From NCBI GenBank assembly GCA_018993155.1, contig JAGKSX010000090.1, positions 1 through 56,222 on the forward strand: a stretch of 56,222 bases of DNA, in the 5' to 3' direction. The translations under genes were made by a program, and so were the position numbers. Each line of letters begins with the position of its first letter. Within the stretch, counting starts at the first letter, position 1. Positions 18,650 to 27,447 of this stretch are shown piece by piece. The stretch comes from Hydrogenophaga sp. (lineage in GTDB: Bacteria; Pseudomonadota; Gammaproteobacteria; Burkholderiales; Burkholderiaceae_C). The notes under the pieces were generated by a model that made no database searches, was not told the origin of the DNA, and saw nothing but the letters and a program-made list of their open reading frames with translations.

Positions 18650-20191
18650 ATGAGCGACAAACTGATCATTTTCGACACCACCCTGCGCGACGGTGAGCAA
18701 TCGCCCGGTGCGTCCATGACCAAGGACGAGAAGCTGCGCATCGCGCGCCAGCTGGAACGCCTGAAAGTCGACGTGATCGAGGCCGGTTTTGCGGCCAGCT
18801 CGAACGGGGACTTCGACTGTGTGCAGGCCATCGCCAACACCATCAAGGACTCCACGGTGTGCTCGCTGGCGCGGGCCAACGACAGGGACATTTCGCGCGC
18901 GGCGGAAGCCCTCAAGGGCGCTCATCGGGCACGCATCCACACCTTCATCGCCACCAGCGCCCTGCACATGGAGAAGAAGCTGCGCATGACGCCGGAGCAG
19001 GTGCTGGAGCAGGCGGTGCAGTCGGTGCGCTTCGCCCGCAACCTGGTGGACGACATCGAGTTCAGCCCGGAAGACGGCTACCGCAGCGATGTCGATTTCC
19101 TCTGCCGCGTGCTGGAGGCCGTGATCAAGGAGGGCGCGACGACCCTCAACATCCCGGACACCGTGGGGTATGCGATCCCGGAGCTCTACGGCGATTTCAT
19201 CCGCACCTTGCGCGAGCGCGTGCCCAACTCCGACAAGGCCATCTGGTCGGTGCATTGCCACAACGACCTCGGCATGGCCGTGGCGAACTCGCTGGCCGGC
19301 GTGAAGATCGGTGGCGCGCGCCAGGTGGAGTGCACCATCAACGGCCTGGGCGAGCGCGCGGGCAACTGCTCGCTCGAAGAGATCGTGATGGCGGTGCGCA
19401 CGCGGCGTGACTACTTCGGCCTGGACGTGGGCGTGGACGCCACGCAGATCGTGCCGGCCAGCCGCATGGTGAGCCAGACCACCGGGTTCGTGGTGCAGCC
19501 CAACAAGGCGGTGGTGGGCGCCAACGCGTTTGCCCATGCCAGCGGGATTCACCAGGACGGCGTTCTCAAGGCACGCGACACTTATGAAATCATGCGCGCA
19601 GAGGACGTGGGCTGGAGTGCCAACAAGATCGTGCTGGGCAAGCTCAGTGGCCGCAATGCGTTCAAGCAGCGCCTGCAGGACCTGGGCATCGAAATGGAGT
19701 CCGAGAGCGAGATCAACACCGCCTTTGCGGCGTTCAAGGAACTGGCCGACCGCAAGAGCGAGATCTTCGACGAGGACATCCTGGCCCTGTGCAGCGACGA
19801 GAGCGTGACCGCCGAGAAGGAGCAGTACGGCCTGGTCTCGCTGAAACAGCGCAGCGAGACCGGCGAGCGCCCGCACGCCAGCGTGGTGTTCACCGTGGAC
19901 GGCAAGGAAATCCAGGGCGAGAGCGACGGCAACGGCCCCGTGGACGCCTCGCTCAAAGCGATCGAGAACCACGTGAAGAGCGGCGCCGAGTTGCTGCTGT
20001 ACTCGGTCAATGCCATCACCAGCGGTTCCACCGAGAGCCAGGGTGAGGTGACGGTGCGCCTTCAACACGGTGGCCGCGTCGTCAACGGCGTGGGTGCCGA
20101 CCCTGACATCGTCGTGGCCTCGGCAAAGGCGTACCTGAGTGCGCTGAACAAGCTGCACAGCAAATCGGACCGCGTCGCCGCACAGGGATAA
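18650..20191 (+). CDS. leuA: 2-isopropylmalate synthase, short type (LeuA type 1)
   Basis: A second synthase of 513 residues, of the bacterial LeuA type 1 (TIGR00973-like). It has [15 protein letters not shown] at 9-23, the [15 protein letters not shown] metal motif near 200, [19 protein letters not shown] and a C-terminal LeuA dimer domain from about residue 375. It shares only the core TIM-barrel motifs with the upstream long-type enzyme, so this is not a recent duplication. A citramalate or homocitrate synthase role cannot be ruled out by eye, but the motifs fit isopropylmalate synthase. CGGAG precedes the ATG at 18650. Confidence 0.92.
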   Translation: MSDKLIIFDTTLRDGEQSPGASMTKDEKLRIARQLERLKVDVIEAGFAASSNGDFDCVQAIANTIKDSTVCSLARANDRDISRAAEALKGAHRARIHTFIATSALHMEKKLRMTPEQVLEQAVQSVRFARNLVDDIEFSPEDGYRSDVDFLCRVLEAVIKEGATTLNIPDTVGYAIPELYGDFIRTLRERVPNSDKAIWSVHCHNDLGMAVANSLAGVKIGGARQVECTINGLGERAGNCSLEEIVMAVRTRRDYFGLDVGVDATQIVPASRMVSQTTGFVVQPNKAVVGANAFAHASGIHQDGVLKARDTYEIMRAEDVGWSANKIVLGKLSGRNAFKQRLQDLGIEMESESEINTAFAAFKELADRKSEIFDEDILALCSDESVTAEKEQYGLVSLKQRSETGERPHASVVFTVDGKEIQGESDGNGPVDASLKAIENHVKSGAELLLYSVNAITSGSTESQGEVTVRLQHGGRVVNGVGADPDIVVASAKAYLSALNKLHSKSDRVAAQG

Positions 20192-20303
20192 AACCCAATG
20201 AAATCAAAGGCTTGATGAATTGTGTTTCGTGAGGCGAAGAAAAGACACCAAAAGTAGCACTTGTTCTACCGATCACTGAAGACAATTTCCCAAGCTTTTG
20301 ATA

Positions 20304-20332
20304 TTGCTAGTTTTTTTCCGATTGCCTATACT
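20304..20332 (+). promoter_or_regulatory. Sigma-70 promoter of the D,D-endopeptidase gene
   Basis: TTGCTA (20304-20309), 17-bp spacer, TATACT (20327-20332) lie 36 bp before the start at 20369. The 177-bp gap is noticeably AT-richer than its surroundings. Apart from this promoter I see nothing else in it. Confidence 0.75.
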
Positions 20333-20368
20333 TCACCCCTGCGCAGTTCCTGTTGCTGGAGTGGAGTC

Positions 20369-21529
20369 ATGGTCATCGGCGTCGATCGTTTTCGCAAAAT
20401 TTTGCTGGTTGCGGCTGTTGCCGGTTGGGTAGCGCTTTCTTTCGCGCCCTTGCAAGCCCAGGCTGCCAGCAACGCGAAGACCGCCAAGAAGACGGTGACG
20501 GCCAAGGCGACTCCCAAGCGCACGGTGACCACCTCCAAGAAGGCCCAACCCAAGGTGGCGCAGGCCCCGGCACGCAAGACCGTTCGCGTGGCCAGCAAGC
20601 CCCAGGGCCGTGTGAAGGTTCAGATGGCGGCGGGCAAGACGACTTCGCTGCACAAGGTGGCCGTTCAACGCAAACCCGCAGCCACCCAGGCGGTGATGCG
20701 CGCGGCCGTGGCGCCCCGTCTTTCCGAAGGCTCGCGCCTGGGCCTGCGCTCGATGGACGATCCGCTCGAACTCAATTCCAGCGTGGCCCTGGTGATCGAT
20801 CAGGAAACCAATGAAGTGCTGTTCAGCAAGAATGACGCGGCTGTGCTGCCGATCGCCTCGCTGACCAAGCTCATGACCGGCCTGGTGGTGGCAGACGCCC
20901 ACCTGAACATGCAGGAAATGATCACCATCACGCAGGACGATGTGGACACCTACAAGGGCAGCAGTTCGCGCCTGGCCGTGGGTACCACGCTCAGCCGTGG
21001 CGAGCTGATGCACCTGGCGCTGATGTCCAGCGAAAACCGGGCCGCCCATGCACTCGGTCGCACCTACCCCGGCGGTCTTGCCGAGTTCGTGCGCCTGATG
21101 AACAAGAAGGCGCTGGAACTGGGCATGGCAGACACCCGTTACGTCGAGCCCACCGGTCTGTCCAGCTCCAACCAGTCGAGCGCGCGCGATCTCGCGACCC
21201 TGGTGTCCGTGGCCTACCAGCGCCCCATCCTGCGCGATTTGTCCACGTCGCCCAGCTACGAGGTCGACCTCGGTCGTCGCACGCTGCACTACAACAACTC
21301 GAACGGCCTGATCAAGAACCCGTCATGGGACATCGGTCTTCAGAAGACCGGCTACATCTCCGAAGCCGGCCGCTGCCTCGTCATGCAGGCCAAGGTGGCC
21401 GGGCGCCAGTTGATCATGGTGTTTCTGGACGCCACCGGCAAGGTCGGGCGCATGCAGGACGCCGAACGCGTGCGGCGCTGGGTCGAAGTGCAGACCGATG
21501 CGCGCGTGATGCCCCGTCCTCAAGGCTGA
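20369..21529 (+). CDS. pbpG: D-alanyl-D-alanine endopeptidase, PBP7/PbpG type
   Basis: Periplasmic penicillin-binding serine hydrolase (S11 family) that cleaves peptidoglycan cross-links. Of 386 residues, 1-32 form a signal peptide (hydrophobic core LLVAAVAGWVALSF, cut after AQA). Residues 33-105 are a Lys/Thr/Ala-rich basic linker. The catalytic domain then shows SLTK, SSENR (SxN) and LQKTGY (KTG), all three active-site motifs. Length fits PbpG rather than the larger DacA, and I see no C-terminal amphipathic anchor. The ATG at 20369 has GGAG 6 bp before it and sits behind a good promoter. A hairpin terminator follows. Confidence 0.9.
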   Translation: MVIGVDRFRKILLVAAVAGWVALSFAPLQAQAASNAKTAKKTVTAKATPKRTVTTSKKAQPKVAQAPARKTVRVASKPQGRVKVQMAAGKTTSLHKVAVQRKPAATQAVMRAAVAPRLSEGSRLGLRSMDDPLELNSSVALVIDQETNEVLFSKNDAAVLPIASLTKLMTGLVVADAHLNMQEMITITQDDVDTYKGSSSRLAVGTTLSRGELMHLALMSSENRAAHALGRTYPGGLAEFVRLMNKKALELGMADTRYVEPTGLSSSNQSSARDLATLVSVAYQRPILRDLSTSPSYEVDLGRRTLHYNNSNGLIKNPSWDIGLQKTGYISEAGRCLVMQAKVAGRQLIMVFLDATGKVGRMQDAERVRRWVEVQTDARVMPRPQG

Positions 21530-21545
21530 CCCTTCTTCCAGCTTC

Positions 21546-21577
21546 ATGAGAAACGGCCCGTCAGGGCCGTTTCTCAT
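21546..21577. terminator. Hairpin between convergent pbpG and IclR genes
   Basis: A perfect 14-bp stem, ATGAGAAACGGCCC (21546-21559) with GGGCCGTTTCTCAT (21564-21577), around GTCA. It has no long T-tract, but it sits between the two convergent stops and probably ends both transcripts. Confidence 0.75.
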
Positions 21578-21590
21578 GGGAGCGACGTGC

Positions 21591-22391
21591 TCAGCGGGCG
21601 GATGCCGGCGTCGGCACCTTGGGGCAGCCCAGCGCGGATGAAATCTCGGCGGCGGTGGAGCGCAGCTTGGGCACCCAGCTTTCGTCGATCCGGTCCGCAG
21701 GGGCGGAGATCGACAGCCCTGCCACCAGCTTGCTCTGGTCGTCGTAGATGCCGGCGGCCATGCACCTCACGCCCAGTTCCAGTTCCTCGTTGTCCCGTGC
21801 GAGGCCGGCTTGCCGGCACTGCGCCAGTTCGCGTTCCAGGGTGGCGAGCTGGGTCAGGCTGTTGCGCGTGTTGCCGGCCAGCCCGGTTCGGGTGGCGTAG
21901 GCGCGAACCCGTTGCGGCTCGTCATCGGCCAGGAAGAGCTTGCCCACCGAGGTGAGGTGCAGGGGCGCGCGGCCACCGATGGCGCGCACCACCTGCATGC
22001 CGGAACGTTCGCTGTACGCCCGCTCCACATAGACGATTTCATCGCCCTGGCGCACGCTCAGGTTGACCGGCTGCTGGATCATCTTGTGCAGCTCGCGCAT
22101 GGGCAGCAGGGCGGCATCCCGCACGCTCAGCCGTGCCTTGACCAGATTGCCCAGCTCCAGCAACCGCATGCCGAGCCGGTAGCTGCCTGCCTCGGGCCGA
22201 TCGACAAACCGGCCGATGGTCAGGTCGTTGAGGATGCGGTGCGCGGTCGAGGGATGCAGGCCGGTCTTCTCGCTGATTTCCTTCAGCGACACCGGTTCCT
22301 CGCGCGATGCCAGCACTTCCAGCAGGTTGAACATGCGTTCGATCACCTGGACTGTGGGCGTGCTGGGAAGGGTCTCGGAGCGTTTGGTCAT
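21591..22391 (-). CDS. IclR family transcriptional regulator
   Basis: A 266-residue regulator. The N-terminal winged helix-turn-helix is visible as PVSLKEISEKTGLHPSTAHRIL at about 33-54, the typical IclR recognition region. The C-terminal effector-binding domain follows with YRLGMRLLELG, LTSVGKLFLAD and LELGVRCMAAGIYD. The ligand is not predictable. There is no catabolic operon beside it, only the N-end-rule transferases downstream on the same strand after about 100 bp, so its target is probably elsewhere. Start MTKRSETLPST at 22391. Confidence 0.9.
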   Translation of the reverse strand: MTKRSETLPSTPTVQVIERMFNLLEVLASREEPVSLKEISEKTGLHPSTAHRILNDLTIGRFVDRPEAGSYRLGMRLLELGNLVKARLSVRDAALLPMRELHKMIQQPVNLSVRQGDEIVYVERAYSERSGMQVVRAIGGRAPLHLTSVGKLFLADDEPQRVRAYATRTGLAGNTRNSLTQLATLERELAQCRQAGLARDNEELELGVRCMAAGIYDDQSKLVAGLSISAPADRIDESWVPKLRSTAAEISSALGCPKVPTPASAR

Positions 22392-22493
22392 GAGAGGTCA
22401 GAGGTTGTTCTTGATTTTACAAGATGAAATCCACTTCCTCCAACCGGTGCCGCAATACGGTGCGGCGAGCGCCACCCTCGGTCAGGCCACGCC

Positions 22494-23231
22494 TCAAGGC
22501 GGCGTGATCCAGCGACCCTCGAGCAGCAACTCGTGCGGCTGGAAGCCCGCCTTGTAGTTCATCTTGCTGCTCTGCCCGATCCAGTAGCCCAAGTACACAT
22601 GGGGCAACTCCAGCGCGCGGGCCTGATCGATCTGCCAGAGCACGCTGTACGTGCCGTAGCTGGCCTTCTCATCGGGTTCGTAGAAGGTGTAGACCGCCGA
22701 GAGGCCATCGTTCAGCACGTCGACGATCGAGACCATCTTCAGCCGGGAAGGGCCGCCGTCGGTGCCGGGCTGATGGAACTCCACCAGCCGCGAATTGACC
22801 CGGCTCTGCAGAAGGAACTGCGTGTATTGGTCGATGCTGTCGTGGTCCATGCCGCCGCCGGCGTGGCGGCTGTTCTGGTAGCGCAGGTAAAGCTGGTAGT
22901 GCTCGGGGATGAAGCAGAGCTTGAGCACGCGCGTCTGCAGCATGCCGTGCTGCTTCGCCGATCGCCGCTGGCTCCGGTTGGGTGTGAACGAGGCGACCGG
23001 CACGCGCAGCGGTACGCAGGCCTGGCAGCCATCGCAATACGGGCGGTAGGTGAACATGCCGCTGCGGCGGAAGCCATGCGTGACCAGATCCGAGTACGCG
23101 TCGTTGTGAATGAGGTGGCTGGGGGTGGCGACTTGCGAACGCGCCTGACGGTCCGGCAGGTAGCTGCACGGGTAAGGTGCCGTGGCGTAAAACTGCAGCG
23201 CCTGAAGCGGGAGTTCTTTGAGGTGGGTCAC
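22494..23231 (-). CDS. bpt: Aspartate/glutamate leucyltransferase (Bpt)
   Basis: Transfers Leu from Leu-tRNA to proteins with N-terminal Asp or Glu, marking them for ClpS-ClpAP degradation. The 245-residue protein has the N-terminal cysteine region [12 protein letters not shown] near 22 and [17 protein letters not shown] near 63-79 (C-x2-C-x2-C pattern of the arginyltransferase family), and the C-terminal domain [20 protein letters not shown]. It overlaps the end of the upstream aat gene by 4 bp, so the two are translated from one message. This pairing is characteristic of bacteria that carry both branches of the N-end rule. Confidence 0.93.
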   Translation of the reverse strand: MTHLKELPLQALQFYATAPYPCSYLPDRQARSQVATPSHLIHNDAYSDLVTHGFRRSGMFTYRPYCDGCQACVPLRVPVASFTPNRSQRRSAKQHGMLQTRVLKLCFIPEHYQLYLRYQNSRHAGGGMDHDSIDQYTQFLLQSRVNSRLVEFHQPGTDGGPSRLKMVSIVDVLNDGLSAVYTFYEPDEKASYGTYSVLWQIDQARALELPHVYLGYWIGQSSKMNYKAGFQPHELLLEGRWITPP

Positions 23232-23998
23232 GCGCGAGGACCGTCGTCAGAGAGGATGTGCTGCCAGTATACGGGCTCGAATTCCCAGTGTGGGGCAGGG
23301 TGGGGCAGGGCCATTCGAACGTGCCGGCAGAACTCGTCGCGGGCCATGAGCTGGCCGCCCAGCGATGCCAGGTGCGTGGTGTTCTGCTGGCAGTCGATCA
23401 GCGGCATGGCGTGGGCGCGGCAAAAAGCGATCAGCGCCGCCAGCGCGATCTTGGAGGCATCGCTGCGGCGGCTGAACATCGACTCGCCGTACACCATGGC
23501 GCCGAGATTGACGCAATACAGCCCACCAGCCAACTCTCCGTCCAACCAGGTCTCCACACTGTGTGCGAGGCCTGCGTGATGGAGCCGGACGTAGGCTTCC
23601 ACCATGGCGGGCAGGATCCAGGTGCCGGTCTGGCCGTCGCGCGGCGTGTGCGCGCAGGCGCGGATGACGCGTTCGAAGTCGTGGTCGAAGCGCACTTCCA
23701 GCCGCTGCTCGCGCAGCAGCCGGGTGAGTGTCTTGCGCAGCGAGCGGTGCAGGCGGAACTGGCGGGTCTCCAGCACCATGCGAGGGTCGGTGCTCCACCA
23801 CAGTATGGGCTGGCCCGCGCTGTACCAGGGGAAGATGCCACGGGAGTACGCGGCGACCAGCGTCGGCACATCCAGCACCCCGCCTGCGGCGAGCAGACCG
23901 GGCGCGGGGTCCGTGGCACTCCACGCCGTTTCCACGGATGGAAACGCTTGGCCGGGCTCAAGCCACGGCAATGCTCGGTTGGGCGGGGTGTGTGACAT
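23228..23998 (-). CDS. aat: Leucyl/phenylalanyl-tRNA-protein transferase
   Basis: Adds Leu or Phe from charged tRNA to N-terminal Lys or Arg of proteins, producing a destabilising residue for the ClpS pathway. The 256-residue protein has [11 protein letters not shown] near 49-59, [10 protein letters not shown] near 67-76 and [21 protein letters not shown] near 150, ending with the [14 protein letters not shown] block. All are conserved in Aat. It overlaps bpt by 4 bp. A 10-bp tandem duplication (23291-23310) is present near its 3' end without breaking the frame. Confidence 0.95.
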   Translation of the reverse strand: MSHTPPNRALPWLEPGQAFPSVETAWSATDPAPGLLAAGGVLDVPTLVAAYSRGIFPWYSAGQPILWWSTDPRMVLETRQFRLHRSLRKTLTRLLREQRLEVRFDHDFERVIRACAHTPRDGQTGTWILPAMVEAYVRLHHAGLAHSVETWLDGELAGGLYCVNLGAMVYGESMFSRRSDASKIALAALIAFCRAHAMPLIDCQQNTTHLASLGGQLMARDEFCRHVRMALPHPAPHWEFEPVYWQHILSDDGPRA

Positions 23999-24028
23999 GC
24001 CACTATTGTGCGCGGCGGCCCCGCGGTT

Positions 24029-24385
24029 TCAAGCGGCGGGGCGGGCGATCCGACGAAGAAGCCACCAGGCCAGGGCGCCCAGCAGGATGCCCACGCCATC
24101 GGCCGCGAGATCCGACCATTCGCCGTAGCGCCACCCCGTGGCCGCCTGGGCCAGTTCGATGGCGCCGCCATAGACCAGCAGAGACGCAGCCACCGCATTG
24201 GGCCAACGCGGATACGCGAGCAAGCCGAGGAATGCCAGCCAGGCGAATCCGAACGCGTGCTGGGCCTTGTCCCATATGTCGAGGCTCTGGGGTGGAAGCA
24301 GGACCACGGGCACGAGCGAGGCGACGGTGAGCACCGCGACACTGAGCCAGAAAAGCGGTTTGATGATGAAGATGAAGCGGGTCAT
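24029..24385 (-). CDS. VanZ-like membrane protein
   Basis: A 118-residue protein with four predicted membrane helices (about 7-28, 41-58, 62-78 and 92-110). The pattern DKAQHAFGFAWLAFLGL near 38-54 and GAIELAQAATGWRYGEWSDLAADGVGI near 74 (split here: ELAQ, then R-x-x-E-x-x-D-x-x-AD-x-x-G) is that of the VanZ-like family. Named after a teicoplanin-resistance protein, the family is mostly of unknown role. The start at 24385 is only 38 bp from the divergent tRNA gene, so their promoters overlap. Confidence 0.82.
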   Translation of the reverse strand: MTRFIFIIKPLFWLSVAVLTVASLVPVVLLPPQSLDIWDKAQHAFGFAWLAFLGLLAYPRWPNAVAASLLVYGGAIELAQAATGWRYGEWSDLAADGVGILLGALAWWLLRRIARPAA

Positions 24386-24413
24386 AGAAAAACGCGAAAA
24401 ACGACGCTATAAT
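24385..24413 (+). promoter_or_regulatory. Promoter of the tRNA-Asn gene
   Basis: TAGAAA (24385-24390), 17-bp spacer, consensus TATAAT (24408-24413), with the mature tRNA starting 10 bp further on. It overlaps the start codon region of the divergent VanZ-like gene. Confidence 0.72.
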
Positions 24414-24423
24414 TCGAGGCTGT

Positions 24424-24499
24424 TCCCTGATAGCTCAGTCGGTAGAGCGACGGACTGTTAATCCGCAGGTCCCTGGTTCGAGTCCAGGTCGGGGAGCCA
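24424..24499 (+). tRNA. tRNA-Asn (anticodon GTT)
   Basis: A 76-nt cloverleaf with encoded CCA. The acceptor stem TCCCTGA pairs with TCGGGGA with one G-T wobble, followed by discriminator G and CCA at 24497-24499. The anticodon GTT is at 24457-24459, position 34-36 of the molecule, and the T-loop reads GGTTCGAGTCC. It reads AAC and AAU codons. It is a single-gene unit with its own promoter and terminator. No integrated element is attached to its 3' end here. Confidence 0.98.
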
Positions 24500-24506
24500 G
24501 ACAGAC

Positions 24507-24544
24507 AAAAGACAAAGGCCTTCTTCGGAAGGCCTTTGTCTTTT
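24507..24544. terminator. Bidirectional terminator between tRNA-Asn and FNR gene
   Basis: A perfect 17-bp stem, AAAAGACAAAGGCCTTC (24507-24523) with GAAGGCCTTTGTCTTTT (24528-24544), around a TTCG loop. A- and T-rich flanks let it work in both directions. The ACAAAGGCC core and TTCG loop are shared with the ilvC terminator. Confidence 0.93.
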
Positions 24545-24579
24545 CTGCGTCTTGTCATTGCGCACAACACGCCCTGGGC

Positions 24580-25653
24580 TCAATCCAACGCGGGCGAGTC
24601 CACGCCCAGCACTTTGTGCAGCTTGGTGCTGCTGGTGGTGTACTGGAGCGTTACCTTCCTGTCGGGGAAGATGAAGGGCGCGGCGCCGAAGGCGGCCAGG
24701 GCGCACTCATGGAAACCGGAGAGGATGAGCTTCTTCTTGCCCGGGTAGGTGTTGATGTCACCCACCGCGAAGATGCCTGGCACGCTGGTGGAGAACCTTT
24801 CGGTGTCGACCACCAGTTGCTTGCGTTCGATGTCCAGGCCCCAGTCTGCGATCGGGCCGAGCTTGGGCGAGAGACCGAAGAACACCAGCAAGGCGTCCAG
24901 AGGCACGACGCGGGTCACAGCGTCGGGGCCGGTGACTTTCAGGCCTGTGAGGCGGCCATCGCTTTCCTCGAAGCCGGTGGTCTGGCCGACGATGAACTGC
25001 ATCTCATGGCGCTCGCAGAGTTCGCGCATCTTCGCCACGTTCGCGGGCGCCGCCTGAAAGCCGTCGCGGCGGTGGATGAGGATCACGCTGGCGGCACGGT
25101 GCGGGCTTTCGGCCGCGAAGTTCAGGGCCCAGTCGAGCGCCGAATCACCGCCCCCGATGATGACCAGGTGCCTGCCCGCGAAATCGGCCGGGCTCCTGAC
25201 CCGGTAGAACAGCTGGGTGTCCTCGAATCGGTCCAGCCCCTCCACATTGAGCTTGCGCGGCTGGAAAGCACCCACGCCAGCGGCGATGAACAAGGTCTTG
25301 GTGAGGAACCGCGCGCCCTTGGAGGTGGCGACGAAGAAGCGGCCATCTTCCTGCCGCTGCACGCTGGTGACTTCCTGGCCGAGGTGGAAGCTGGCGCCGA
25401 AGGGCTTGATCTGCGAGAGCAGGCGATCCACGAGCTCCTGCCCGGTGCACACCGGGATGGCCGGGATGTCGTAGATGGGCTTGTCGGGGTACAGCTCGAC
25501 CGGCTGGCCGCCGGGGTAGGCGAGTGAGTCGATCACGTGCGCCTTGATCTCCAGCAGGCCGAGTTCAAAAACCTGAAAGAGGCCGACCGGGCCCGCGCCC
25601 ACGATGACGGCATCGGTTTCGATGAGGCCGTCGGGCGTGTTGGCAAAGGTCAT
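24580..25653 (-). CDS. Ferredoxin-NADP+ reductase, thioredoxin-reductase-like
   Basis: FAD enzyme of 357 residues that moves electrons between NADPH and ferredoxin or flavodoxin. It has a [17 protein letters not shown] loop at 19-32, the ATG-like [13 protein letters not shown] stretch, a second Rossmann loop [13 protein letters not shown] near 167, and [19 protein letters not shown] near 290. The redox CxxC of thioredoxin reductase is absent, which separates this type-2 FNR group from TrxB. It begins 7 bp after fdxA on the same strand and is almost certainly the reductase for that ferredoxin. A second, unrelated FNR (fpr) is present at 34882. Confidence 0.92.
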   Translation of the reverse strand: MTFANTPDGLIETDAVIVGAGPVGLFQVFELGLLEIKAHVIDSLAYPGGQPVELYPDKPIYDIPAIPVCTGQELVDRLLSQIKPFGASFHLGQEVTSVQRQEDGRFFVATSKGARFLTKTLFIAAGVGAFQPRKLNVEGLDRFEDTQLFYRVRSPADFAGRHLVIIGGGDSALDWALNFAAESPHRAASVILIHRRDGFQAAPANVAKMRELCERHEMQFIVGQTTGFEESDGRLTGLKVTGPDAVTRVVPLDALLVFFGLSPKLGPIADWGLDIERKQLVVDTERFSTSVPGIFAVGDINTYPGKKKLILSGFHECALAAFGAAPFIFPDRKVTLQYTTSSTKLHKVLGVDSPALD

Positions 25654-25660
25654 GCCAAGT

Positions 25661-25990
25661 TCAGCGAATCAGCTCCGACAACTTGCCGCTGCGGTCTTTC
25701 CACTCGTCGTGGTCGGGCAAGGGGTCCTTGCGCTTGGTGATGCTCTTCCAGCCCGGCAGGCGGGCGAGCTCGGCGTTGAGCTCGGTCATGTGCTGCTGGT
25801 CCTTGGGCAAGTCTTCCTCGGCGTAGATCGCGCTCACCGGGCATTCGGGAATGCACACCGCGCAGTCGATGCATTCATCCGGGTCGATCGTCAGGAAGTT
25901 CGGGCCTTCGCGGAAACAGTCCACGGGACAGACGTCCACACAATCGGTGTATTTGCAGCGGATGCAGGCTTCGGTGACAACGTGGGTCAT
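25661..25990 (-). CDS. fdxA: 7Fe ferredoxin FdxA
   Basis: A 109-residue ferredoxin with one 3Fe-4S and one 4Fe-4S cluster. Cysteines are at 9, 12, 17, 21 and 25, then 40, 43, 46 and 50. By analogy with Azotobacter ferredoxin I, Cys9, Cys17 and Cys50 hold the 3Fe cluster and Cys21, Cys40, Cys43 and Cys46 the 4Fe cluster. The C-terminal extension of about 50 residues ([11 protein letters not shown] onward) is typical of FdxA in beta- and gammaproteobacteria. It is followed at 7 bp by a ferredoxin-NADP reductase, and lies next to the sulfate assimilation operon, which needs low-potential electrons. Confidence 0.95.
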   Translation of the reverse strand: MTHVVTEACIRCKYTDCVDVCPVDCFREGPNFLTIDPDECIDCAVCIPECPVSAIYAEEDLPKDQQHMTELNAELARLPGWKSITKRKDPLPDHDEWKDRSGKLSELIR

Positions 25991-26092
25991 GGTGATGATG
26001 GGAATCGGTAGAACCCCGGATTTTAGGGTTTCCCTGAACCCCAGGCAGGCGCAAGCCCCTTGCCTGGGTACGCGTTAAGGACGGAGGGTCTT

Positions 26093-27403
26093 TCAGAGCA
26101 CCAGCAAGGCACCCGAGGTGCGGTGGCTGGCGGTGTCCACCAGCACCAGGGACCCGAGGGTGCGCGAGCGCTCGAACGGCAGGGTGGCCAGCGGTTCCTG
26201 CAGCGCCAGCTCGATGTGGCCGATGGCGTTGGGCTCGAGCTGGCTGGCCTCTTCCTCGGCCAATGTGTGGATGTCCAGGCGGTGCACGATGCGCTTGATC
26301 TTGGCCTTGACCCAGCGGTGGCCATGCAGCGCCCAGTACACGCGGCCGGGCACCAGGGTCTCGTCGTCGAGCCAGGCCACGGTGGCGCGGATCTCGCGGC
26401 TGCCGGTCAGCGTGTCCTGCGCTTCGCCGTTCTCCTCGGCCAGCAGCCAGTCGCCCCGCGACACGTCGACCTCGCGGTCCAGCACGATGCCGGCGCTGTG
26501 GCCGGCCGCCACGGCCTGCGGTTGGCGCACGTGGTTGAGCACCTGCGCGACGACCGCAGTCTGGCCGTTGGGCATGATGCGCACCGCCTGGCCCGGCTGC
26601 ACGCCACCGGTGGCCACACGGCCCCAGAAGACGCGGCGGCCTTGCGAGGTGTCGGACGAGCTGCTGAATTTTTCCACCCATTGCACGGCGAAGGCGAAGG
26701 GCAGCGTGTTGTCGGCCGGCGTGACGGGCAGGCCTTCGAGGATCTCCAGCAGCGTCGGGCCGCTGTAGCCGCACCAGCCGGCCTGCTCGCTGGCATCCAC
26801 CACGTTCCAGCCCTTGAGGGCCGACACCGGCACGATGGCCGTGACCGGGATGCCGGCCTGCGCGGCGAACTGCCGCAGCGCCGCGGCGATGTGGGCGAAG
26901 GCTGTGCGGCTGTCCTCGACGGCGTCGAGCTTGTTGATGGCGAACACCACCGAGGGCACGCGCAGCAGCTTGAGCAGCAGGCTGTGGCGGCGCGTCTGGG
27001 GCAGCAGCTGCAGCGCGGCGTCGGCCCAGTTCAGCTTGGTGGCGTCCACCAGCACCACGGCCGCGTCGGCGCTGGAGGCCGCCGTGACCATGTTGCGCGT
27101 GTACTGCTCGTGGCCGGGGGCGTCGCCGATGATGAACTTGCGCGCCTCGGTGCTGAAGTAGCGGTAGGCCACGTCGATGGTGATGCCTTGTTCGCGCTCG
27201 GCCGACAGGCCGTCGGTCAGCAGGGCGAGGTCGGTCTGGCCGTGGCGCTGCACGCCGGCCAGGTGGTCCTGCAGGACGGCCTTGCTGTCGACCAGCAGGC
27301 GGCCGATCAGCGTGCTCTTGCCGTCGTCCACGCTGCCGCAGGTGATGAGGCGCAGGGCGGAGCGGGTGTCCTGGGCGGTGGGTGTGAGTTCAGCGGTGGT
27401 CAT
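26093..27403 (-). CDS. cysN: Sulfate adenylyltransferase, GTPase subunit
   Basis: Larger subunit of ATP sulfurylase; GTP hydrolysis drives formation of adenosine 5'-phosphosulfate. The 436-residue protein is an EF-Tu-like GTPase with GSVDDGKSTLIG near 23-34 (P-loop), GITIDVAYRYF, DAPGHEQYTRNM and NKLDAVED. No APS kinase domain is fused at the C-terminus, so this is CysN alone rather than CysNC. It is the last gene of the operon, 44 bp after cysD. A hairpin (26040-26047 with 26061-26068, CCCAGGCA and TGCCTGGG) follows and may end the transcript. Confidence 0.96.
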   Translation of the reverse strand: MTTAELTPTAQDTRSALRLITCGSVDDGKSTLIGRLLVDSKAVLQDHLAGVQRHGQTDLALLTDGLSAEREQGITIDVAYRYFSTEARKFIIGDAPGHEQYTRNMVTAASSADAAVVLVDATKLNWADAALQLLPQTRRHSLLLKLLRVPSVVFAINKLDAVEDSRTAFAHIAAALRQFAAQAGIPVTAIVPVSALKGWNVVDASEQAGWCGYSGPTLLEILEGLPVTPADNTLPFAFAVQWVEKFSSSSDTSQGRRVFWGRVATGGVQPGQAVRIMPNGQTAVVAQVLNHVRQPQAVAAGHSAGIVLDREVDVSRGDWLLAEENGEAQDTLTGSREIRATVAWLDDETLVPGRVYWALHGHRWVKAKIKRIVHRLDIHTLAEEEASQLEPNAIGHIELALQEPLATLPFERSRTLGSLVLVDTASHRTSGALLVL

Positions 27404-27447
27404 GGCAATCTTTCTGCGAGAGATCTCTGTTCAAGGGCGCGTGGGGG

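Noticed and set aside
23291-23310. Tandem 10-bp duplication TGGGGCAGGG in aat
   Set aside because: It lies inside a coding region and encodes a normal-looking C-terminal segment, so chance or an old compensated change is enough to explain it.
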